Below are positions 12,047 to 20,136 of a stretch of 25,855 bases of DNA, piece after piece. Source of the DNA: Azolla pinnata. Taxonomy: Eukaryota; Streptophyta; Polypodiopsida; Salviniales; Salviniaceae. Position numbers and translations under genes: made by a program. How positions within the stretch are numbered: position 1 is the stretch's first letter; each line of letters starts with the position of its first letter. The notes under the pieces were generated by a model that had not been told where the DNA came from, did no database searches, and saw only the letters and a program-made list of their open reading frames with translations. Where the stretch lies: the NCBI GenBank assembly GCA_037176905.1, contig JBBBWG010030754.1, positions 3,169 through 29,023 on the forward strand, in the 5' to 3' direction.

Positions 12047-12077
<31 letters not shown>

Positions 12078-12082
12078 TCCCC
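12044..12082 (+). repeat. (CTC)n tract followed by C runs
   Basis: About nine CTC/TCC trinucleotides followed by a run of C. CT-rich tracts are common in plant core promoters and 5' leaders, so the transcription start of the NAL1-like gene may lie near here; that is inference. Confidence 0.8.
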
Positions 12083-12235
12083 TTCTCGACACGCACGGAG
12101 AGAGCCAAATTCTTCTGGAATCATTTCATAGAAAGGAAGCAGACCATTTTCTCGTGAGAAGAATCTGTTGGAGAGAATAAGAAGTAAGAGAAAGCAAAAA
12201 GGAGAAGAAAAGCAAAGGGAGAAAAGATAGAAGAA

Positions 12236-12270
12236 GGGGTTTTTTGGGGTGGGGGCGGTGGGGGCGGGGG
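12236..12270 (+). promoter_or_regulatory. Potential G-quadruplex in the leader region of the NAL1-like gene
   Basis: Five G tracts of four or five bases occur within 35 bp, four of them separated by loops of one to four bases. This satisfies the usual G4 pattern on the sense strand. It lies about 50 bp upstream of the proposed 5'-UTR splice donor, so if transcribed it would be in the mRNA leader. Confidence 0.6.
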
Positions 12271-12322
12271 ACTAGTGGTGAATCTGCTCTTTGGATGCTT
12301 TGGAATTAGGGTTTTCCTGTAG

Positions 12323-13075
12323 GTAGGAGGTCCTTTTTAGGTTCTTTTTCTTCTGGAAGTTTTTAAATCAGGTTTTACTGGAAAGGAATCTCTTTGCAGC
12401 GTTTGTCGATTGCTGTTACATAGCGAGAGTTCATGGACAGGTTATTGAAAAGAGGTTAAGGAAATCTGTGCAAATTACACTTCCTCCCGAGTCCCCACCC
12501 CGGAACTTGGGATATGGGGACTTTCAATTTAGGGGTTTTCTTCACACTCTGTTTACTAAACTTCTGAATTAGGGTTTTCTAATTCCTTCTGTTTCTGTGG
12601 AAGACCCCTATGTGTCTTCACTCCTGAAGAGCAAANNNNNNNNNNNNNNNNNNNNNNNNNNNNNNNNNNNNNNNNNNNNNNNNNNNNNNNNNNNNNNNNN
12701 NNNNNNNNNNNNNNNNNNNNNNNNNNNNNNNNNNNAAATAAGGGAGCTTTCAATTCAGGGTTTCTGTTCAGAGTTCCTCTGGGTTATTACAGGATTTGTT
12801 TTTTTCCCTCTTAAAATGTTTATGGAGCTCTGAAATAGGCCCCCCTCTGTTTTTCTTTTACTAACTCCATAATGGACCACGAATATTCCCAAATAGGTTT
12901 ATCTTGAAGAGCCCAATTTGCCTCTCTCACCTAATGATTTTTACAGAACCTTTTGGTCTAGGGTAGTTTTGAAGAGCCCAATTTGTTTGATTGTCCAGTT
13001 TAACTTAGTTTTATGGATTTTTAGATTGATTAATTCAAGGGCCTAACTCTTTTGCTCGATTTATTTTCTACTTAG
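12323..13075 (+). other. Probable 5'-UTR intron of the NAL1-like gene
   Basis: The acceptor is strong: a branch-like CCTAACTC, a T-rich tract and CTTAG end at 13075, only two bases before the ATG. The best donor I see is CTGTAG|GTAGGA at 12322/12323. The interval is T-rich, as plant introns are, and contains the assembly gap. The acceptor is well supported; the donor is a choice among a few and could differ. Confidence 0.5.
12636..12735. other. Assembly gap of exactly 100 N
   Basis: A run of 100 N is the conventional filler for a gap of unknown size. Similar sequence flanks it: GACTTTCAATTTAGGGG before (12516-12542) and AGCTTTCAATTCAGGG after (12742-12765), so an unresolved tandem repeat is a likely cause. 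Confidence 0.98.
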
Positions 13076-13077
13076 AA

Positions 13078-16000
13078 ATGGTTACCGGAGGGGTACGTGA
13101 AGAGAAGGGCTCATCTCATTCAGGGATTATGGCGGGGTTTTCAGCCCCTGTTTCAGAAGAATCTGATCTGGATTGGGATTATACTAAAAAGCTCAGAGAA
13201 GAAGAAGAGGAGAATACTTCTTCATCTTTCATGGCCAGACAAATAGCTGATAAAACTGCAGCCTATTTTCTTTGGCCAACCATTTCGCGACCTCATGGAA
13301 GTGCTGAAGAACGAGAAGATTATTTCAAGGGTCTTCAAAAAGACCCAAATTTCAAGCTTTATGACTCACCTCCGTGTGGCCAACAAGCTTCTACCCTACT
13401 AGATTTGATGACTATAAGGGCTTATAATAGTTTGCTATTAAGGAAAGTTAGCCTTGGAACAGCTGTTGGGTTCCGGACGCGGAAAGGAGAGCTTACTGAC
13501 ATTCCGGCCATTATTGTTTTTGTCGCTCGCAAGGTTCATAAAGTCTGGCTTAATGAAAATGAAAGACTTCCAACTTACCTTGAGGTAATGTGATAAACTA
13601 CCCTCGAAGTATGTGTTCGAAAATATTTTTCAAATGTTTACAGCCTTCCTTAAATGAAATTATTAAACTGCTGAGATGATTGATGTACCAGAATTCTTGT
13701 CTTATAAAGAGGTATGGGTTGATGAAATGCAAGTGATCCAAATTTGATAGAATGTCATTGTACTCCTGCATTAATAAATTGAAACACGTGATGTTGCGCG
13801 CACACGGACTGCATCTTGCCCGTCTCAAGGGTGACATGGGATTATACCCCTCACGTTATGCAGTATAACCGATATTCATGAATGACTATTCAAGCATGTA
13901 GCCTTTCAAATTCTGGATTGATGAAAATGAAGGAGGTGAGGTATAGATCTAATATAGATTTAGGCATACATTTAGTTTAGGATTTTGGAATAGGCCCCAC
14001 CAAATACATGCTTTAACCTAAGTAATATGATTATATGTGAAGAAGGCTATTCTTGATGGAATGGTGCAAAGATAGTAACGGTTTGCATGGCGCTTAAGGG
14101 TCTATGATGCATACTCCTGCCTTGTATAATTCTACTCTCTTGATAGTACTTCCTGTACATTCTCCAAGTATTGCTACACTTGCCCAGTCGATTGTCAGAA
14201 AGTTGTAGTATTTGAGGCAACATGTTGCTCCTTTTTTGGTTTTCAAGATGGGACAACATTTTCAGATTTTATATATTTACTGGATTGCAATGAGGTTCAT
14301 TTGACCATAAACAAAATTTGAATATATACTGTTTGTCATCAGTGCCTGGAGATCCTCCAAATAAGTGGGGTCCTACAGGTGCTTGATCATCCACAATGGT
14401 CATATGATTCCTGAGTATGTAATTAAATGGGGTTATCCTAGCCTTACGCCCTAATATCTGTACTTATAGATATACTATGCTCACTAGGATTAGATATGAT
14501 TTTTTGCAGTGCTGGGTGATCCACTGGAGAACGTTATCCATGTGGCATCAAATGGGAAACACCCTCTTAAAATTTCGGTTTCATTTTTTTTAGGTTGACA
14601 AGCGTTTATTAATTTGGCATTGCCATTTGTGAAGTTGCTAACATGTCATGTATATTTCATGAACTGCAGGGACCTGGGGGTGTTTGGTGTGATGTCGACG
14701 TGGTAGAGTTCCACTATTACGGAACACCAGCTTTTACCCCAAAGGAGCATGTTTACACTGAATTAGCTGAAGGGTTGCGAGGAAACGACCCGTACATAGG
14801 TCCAGGTTCACAGGTACATGCTTACAATATATTGAAATGATATGATGCAAGGCTAGGATAACAGCTCTTAGCTCCATCATTTGCAAACTCCTTTCAACAT
14901 ATATTTTCACTGAACTTTAATGACAATGATCCATCCAGGTTTCAAGCCAAGAGACTATAGGCACCCTAGGAGCTATAGTGCAAAGTAGAACTGGGGCTAG
15001 GCAAATTGGTTTTTTGACAAATCGTCATGTTGCAGTTAATCTTGATCAACCGAGCCAGAAGATGTTCCACCCATTGCCTCCTAGCATAGGACCGGGTGTT
15101 TACCTTGGTGCAGTGGAGAGAGCAACTTCTTTCATCAGAGATGAAGGATGGTACAACATCTTTGCGAGCACTAACCCAGGTTTTTCTCATCTTAAATCCT
15201 GTTTTGGATTTCTGGTTCAGGCCCTTGGGTTTATGAGCCACAGTTTATGAGCTCAATTGTATCACTTATCTTTGGTTGTTATAAATGCGTCCATTAAGAA
15301 GAGTTTTACTCTTCTTAGCAAAATGTTAAGCAGTATCTTATCCTCTGAAAACTTGTCTCTCATATATTAATGTCTGTCTGATCTGTTTCACTTTATGTGG
15401 CAGAGACATTTGTTCGTGCTGACGGAGCATTTGTTCCTTTCAGTTGTAGCTTTGATCTCGCAAAGGTGACTACAGAAGTGAGGGGGCTGGGTGAAATGGG
15501 AGATATTTTTACCATAGATCTCCAGGATCCAGTCTCTAGAATAGTGGGCAGGAAGGTTGTGAAAGTGGGAAGAAGTTCAGGATTAACGAAGGGTACCATA
15601 ATGGCATATGGTCTAGAGTACAACGATGAGAAAGGCATTTGCTTATTCACCGATTTCTTGGTCATCGGAGAGCATAATAAGCAAGCTTTTGACCTAGAGG
15701 GGGATAGTGGGAGCCTTATCCTGATGGTAGGAGAAAACGAAGAAGAAAAGCCGCGTCCTGTAGGGATGATTTGGGGTGGCACGGCTAATCGGGGATGCTT
15801 AAAATTACATAATGGATATGGACCTGAAAACTGGACAAGTGGTGTTGATCTTGGCAACCTTTTGGAGTGGCTTCAACTGGATTTGATCACAAGTGATGCA
15901 ATGCTTCAAGGTATTTAAGGATTGTGTCTGCAGCTTGGTTCTCAAGTCATGTTTTAAAACATCCGGGGAGTCGTATATATCTTTTGGAGTTTTGCCCCAT

Positions 16001-16306
16001 CATGTTGGAATGAAATGCTGATGCAAGTGTATCTACCTGATTCTTGATATGTATGTAGATGCTGTGCGATTGATAAGGAATTCGGGCGTGGATCATGGAG
16101 TGGGGCAATCCTCAGTAATGAACTTGAAGTGCAATAAGGACAGTGATGATTTTACTGTGGTGGGGCTCGAAGGAAATACATCTGCTATTCGAGAGATTGA
16201 TTTCGGCCTACAAAACAATGGGCGCTCGCCCCCGCTTGGTGGCAAGGAAGTATTGTGTAGTCTACATCTTAACGAACAAGCTGCGAAGCGGAGGCGGCAT
16301 TCGTGA
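13078..16306 (+). CDS. NAL1: NARROW LEAF1-like trypsin-like protease, five coding exons
   Basis: Family role: rice NAL1 is a plant trypsin-like serine protease affecting leaf width, vein number and auxin-related growth, reported to act on a TOPLESS-related corepressor. Exons are 13078-13584, 14670-14813, 14939-15179, 15404-15910 and 16059-16306, summing to 1647 nt (548 aa plus stop), with GT-AG introns and matching phases; rice NAL1 is 582 aa. Conserved blocks in order: 'AAYFLWPT' near residue 60, 'QQASTLLDLMTIRAYNSLLL', 'VGFRTRKGELTDIPAIIVFV', 'GPGGVWCDVDVVEF', 'GFLTNRHVAVNLD', 'ETFVRADGAF', 'DLEGDSGSLIL' and 'GMIWGGTANRG'. By alignment from memory the triad is His247, Asp304 and Ser399, all present. 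The last exon encodes a low-complexity tail ending in a basic 'AKRRRH' stretch, possibly nuclear. Reading through the exon 4 donor would end early at 15918; splicing restores the family 'LQDAV'. Confidence 0.94.
13585..14669 (+). other. Intron 1 of the NAL1-like gene (1085 bp)
   Basis: Donor GAG|GTAATG and acceptor AACTGCAG|GGACC. The sequence is T-rich with no recognisable gene, RNA or transposon end. Small open frames on both strands carry no motif. Confidence 0.9.
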
Positions 16307-17396
16307 CGAGGACGTGCTTGCCATTACGACTCTCGATCGTCCTGAAGGGAAAGGGAAATTTTTATGCAATGCATATGTTTTAGTTTTAAGTCACACACAT
16401 ACTGCAAACGCGCACACAGTACAGTATGTAAACAATGCATTTATAAAAGCATGGGGCAAACTGTATTTTATGCATATATACATCCATGAATGTGGAAAAT
16501 TTACATGATGCATCCCCTTGGATAGCAATCATGTGTACAGGGAGAAGGGGGGGGGGGGGGAATTTGCTTGTAACAGCTATTCAGGTTCATTCGATGCTTC
16601 GATGCCTTGTGATTTTCATGGAGGCAATTTGTTGGATGGGGGGAGGGGACAATTGGACTGTGGGATAAGAATCGACAGTATTCAATGGAGCTGACCTAGT
16701 TATGAAAAATTGTGAATTCGTAAGTCCTTTTCCGTTAAAGAATTGATGGCTTCTTCGTAATCTTTGTGAAAATTTTGAAGTATGAAACAGCTCAAGGTTC
16801 GTTTCTATTGAAAAAATTAATTTGTTTCGGTGGCTATCAAGAGAGATTGGTAGGAATTTCGAGCTGCTGATTCGGTCATGGTCACGCATTTCTTTACAAA
16901 CCATGGAATGCATACTGAAATTGTGCAAAATCTAGTCAGAGGGGTTTGTTGCTGATGAATGTATCGGTTAGATAATTCACCATGATCCATAAGCTGAAAT
17001 GATATAATCTCCAGATTTCCTACTTCTAAAGTTGGAAATCCATGATTAGGTATGTATTTGGCTTGTCTCTGCTGTGACGTTAACCATGGCTAGGTATAAG
17101 ATGTTGCATTAAAATTTTTACACTCAAGGTTTGTGATCCGTATGCAGTGCATAGCAAAAGATAACATTGGCTGGCTCTTTGATCACGAAAGACTTTTGAA
17201 AGACAAGTGAGGTGAAAATGCAAACTGTATGATTTGCCTCCGAAGGAATAACCACCATGGTCGGAATGCTACTAGTCACATTTGATGCTTTATCACTATT
17301 CAAGAATGAAATATGCCAAATCACTGCCTATTCTGTACTAATGGTTGTGCATCAGAGCTCAGAAAAGCATAGAAATGTTGGACAAATTTCTGATGT
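16307..17396. other. 3' flank of the NAL1-like gene, no further gene
   Basis: It contains a run of 14 G at 16547-16560. No canonical AATAAA is obvious near the stop. Open frames here (for example 16587-16928 on the minus strand) lack family motifs and are not called. Confidence 0.5.
16547..16560 (+). repeat. Run of 14 G
   Basis: A homopolymer downstream of the NAL1-like stop, likely within or just past the 3' UTR. Its exact length should be treated as uncertain. Confidence 0.9.
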
Positions 17397-17647
17397 ATTT
17401 TCCCGCAATGAAAGTTTTAGCGCATGCACGATCAAATTAAAGTGTAATATATAACACAATGAACTCTCAGCTGCATTTTCCTGGTTCTGAAAGTTAGACA
17501 TTTGCTCTGAAAGTTAAAACATATTTTCCTGCAATGAAATTTTAGCGCATGCACGATCGAATTAAGGTGTAATATGTAAAACAATGAACTCTCAGCTGCA
17601 TTTCCTGGTTCTGAAAGTTAAGACATATGATCTGAAAGTTAAACATA
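17397..17647. repeat. 126-bp imperfect tandem duplication
   Basis: Copy 1 starts at 17397 and copy 2 at 17523. Both contain 'TTTTAGCGCATGCACGATC', 'CAATGAACTCTCAGCTGCAT' and two 'TCTGAAAGTTA' blocks. Substitutions and one-base indels separate the copies. No coding frame spans it. Confidence 0.9.
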
Positions 17648-17982
17648 TGCATATTCCCCAAACTCCCAGCTATTTGCTCAGAGAGTTAAACCAGAACAAC
17701 TGAAACCCCACATACAATTTACATTGGATTTGGAACCCCAATCCGAGCTATGTATGGATCTCTCATTCATTCATCTTCATCCACATACACAGTGTGAGAA
17801 GCGATTATGTTGCAATGGAACAAGTGGGGACGGAATTCTGCATTCACTTCAAGTTCTACCACATTGTCCATTTATGATCCTTTGATAAAACAACATCAGT
17901 CTCGTGACTGATTTTAACACTGCAATCCAGAGAATACTCCACTCCATATTTCACTGCATAACCATGTCTGAAGCAAAGTCAT
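17648..17982. other. Intergenic stretch, nothing recognised
   Basis: About 335 bp between two tandem duplications, without an ORF, RNA gene or clear regulatory motif. Confidence 0.5.
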
Positions 17983-18595
17983 GGTGTTTCTAGTAGATTC
18001 ACATCATCACGTGACATCAAAATTCAAATCTCCAAGTCAAAACACTTGTCTTTTGTCATGCTTCCCAAGCTTAAGGAGGAGAATCCGAGTTCATGATGAG
18101 TTTTGCACAACTTCTACACACCCATTGATCGATCAATCCATCTATACTCCATCATTTTCACTCATCAAAAAGAGGAGTAAAGAACAGATCGACTTGGTTT
18201 GGGTTTGCAGACCTTCTTCATCCTCCCTTGGGCAGCAAAGGATGAATGATCTGCTAGATGTTCTTAGTATATTCACATCATCACTTGACATCAAAATTCA
18301 GTCTCCAAGTCAAAACACTGGTATTTTGTCATGCTTCCCAAACTTAGGGAGGAGAATCCAAGTTGATGATAGAGTTTTGCAGAACATTGATCGATCAATC
18401 CATCTGTACTCCATCATTTTCACTCATCAAAAGTGGAGTAAAGAACTGATCGACTTGGTTTGGGTTTACAGACCTTCTTCATCCTCCCTTGGGCAGCAAA
18501 GGATGGATGATCTGCTAGATGTTTACACAAAATCCATCACTTTGGTTCACCACCGCAGGGATGATCAGGATCCAGAACTTTGCGGTACAATCTAG
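17981..18595 (+). other. Doubtful ORF made of two ~90-residue repeats
   Basis: A 204-codon frame runs through both copies of the ~270-bp duplication. Each half contains 'RPSSSSLGQQRM.DLLDV' preceded by 'LIDLVWV' or 'QIDLVWV' and 'SPSQNTG/C.LSCFP'. No domain is recognised. The net offset of 261 bp between right-hand ends is a multiple of three, so an open frame in one copy tends to be open in the other. It may be non-coding or an internal exon remnant. Confidence 0.2.
17983..18523. repeat. ~270-bp imperfect tandem duplication
   Basis: Copy 1 begins near 17983 and copy 2 near 18257. The offset is 274 bp at the left end (ATTCACATCATCAC at 17997 and 18271) and 261 bp at the right end (GATCTGCTAGATGTT at 18248 and 18509), because copy 2 lacks a short segment around 'CTTCTACACACCCATTG'. 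Identity is high, including a long shared run ending 'GGGCAGCAAAGGATG'. Confidence 0.9.
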
Positions 18596-19020
18596 TGCTG
18601 AAAGAGGCATGGGGTGGAAGGAATCGGTGGGACATCTGGCCATCTTGGGTCAGAAACCTGCAGCGGCAAGGGGCCTGAAGGGTTTCCACGCCTTCCACCT
18701 CTCTATGCTCGTCTTCTTCTTCTTCGCCTTCGTTCTGGTCTTTGAGCCTTCGAGCAAGGGATCTGAAAGAGGCGAGGCGCTCTGCAGCTTGGGCACGCTG
18801 CCGCTCCTGCCACGCCTTCTCCATGGACCTCACCTCGCGGCGCTGGTTCCTCCTCCATTCTCTGTCAGAGATACCTCCCGGATGGGTCCTTGGCCCACTG
18901 CCCATCATATGAGCGAGAGCTGCCATATCCCTCCCGACAAGGAGCTCTCTCTATCCACTGATATCGCCCACAGAATTGCTGCTGTTTTCCCTGAAGATGC
19001 TCCTCCAAGATAGATACCAT
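18537..19020 (-). other. Possible unannotated gene or gene remnant, two overlapping frames
   Basis: This GC-rich island has coding-like composition on the minus strand. One frame starts at ATG 19020, reads MVSILEEHLQGKQQQ... 'GYGSSRSYDGQWAKDPSGR' and stops at 18865; a plausible splice donor (GGGAG|GTATCTC) sits at 18875/18874, just before that stop. A second frame from ATG 18926 to 18537 (129 codons) is very charged and helical ('DREWRRNQRREVRSMEKAW', then 'AERLASFRSLARRLKDQ' and an acidic run). I do not recognise a family. Options are a spliced small gene, a frameshifted pseudogene, or chance. Confidence 0.3.
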
Positions 19021-20136
19021 ATGCCAAATTGGGAATCGAAATTCTCTTCATGCGCGGATTCTGTTCCCACATTGAAACGCTCTCTGCTCAAAGAACTGTT
19101 ACCATCATCGGAGTGATCACCCTATGCAGAAAACTTCTTGCATCTTGTTGTCAGTGTTTCCATGCTTTTTCATCTACAGATTTGACAAGAAGCAGCCGCC
19201 ATTTCCTTGATCCATTCAAGCCTCTTCCCCTATTTCTGATCTATATAGCTAGTTGTGATCATGGTGCTTCATTTCCATGAACTTCTTCACTGCATTTCAT
19301 CAACGTCTATGTCTGTCTGACTGACAAAAGCTTCAAAGCTTTTTATCTCCTCCAAATGCTGCATAAGTTAAGGTAAGAAGCATAACATCGCCAAACTGTC
19401 CATGTCCCAGAGCATTTGGATCCCCATATCCGATTGAATTCTTCTTCTTCTGATGTAACCGGTGCTCCTCAAATCAAATTTCTGCAAGGACTCATTTCCA
19501 CCTCAAAGTCCTCAGACTACACACCCCAATTGAATACCCGGTCCTCCATCTTCATAGCTCAGAACACAAGTTGAAACCAAGTGTTTAAAAACATGAGATA
19601 GTCAAACGGTTGACGACGAACTTAGACAACAGTGACATACAAGGGTATTCACACCGGATCAACCCAGCTTAAGCTTAATAGCTTCAAGAGCGCACTCATC
19701 ACTCACAAAAACCACACAACAAAGAAAGGAATATGTTATATAACCAATGCTGATTCTCAACATGAATACAAAAATTTAAGTGCACCAACCAACAAGATGG
19801 TCATGTGCTAGATATTCACCGCACATCCTGTTTATATAGTTATTCATCACCTTCATCAAAGAGTGCACCCATAATTGTTTTGGCAAAGTTAGTTGCTGAC
19901 TCCTCCAAAAAAACAAACAGATAAAAACAGGACAAAATCACGAATAAACATGATGCACAAAGCTCGACTCACATCTTCACATGGTCTTCATCACCACCAC
20001 TATGATTCATTCATTCACAATCAACATCATCATGAATCATCACCGACCCTCACTCTTCATTGCTCTCGATGTCGTCGTCATCATCATTGTCATGAATATC
20101 ACCCTAACAACTTCAGGTACAAGATGATAAGACTAG
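19021..20136. other. Intergenic region downstream of the ABC1-like kinase gene
   Basis: About 1.1 kb with no convincing gene. The part nearest 20137 is rich in CATCAT/CATCAC and should include the kinase gene's 3' UTR on the minus strand. No transposon ends or RNA genes were seen. Confidence 0.5.

Noticed and set aside
12556-12833. ORFs running through the 100-N gap
   Set aside because: The open frame exists only because N is not read as stop.
15911-15918. NAL1-like protein ending at the stop at 15916-15918
   Set aside because: A GTATTT donor at 15911 and an acceptor at 16058 restore the family 'LQDAV' and an in-phase last exon.
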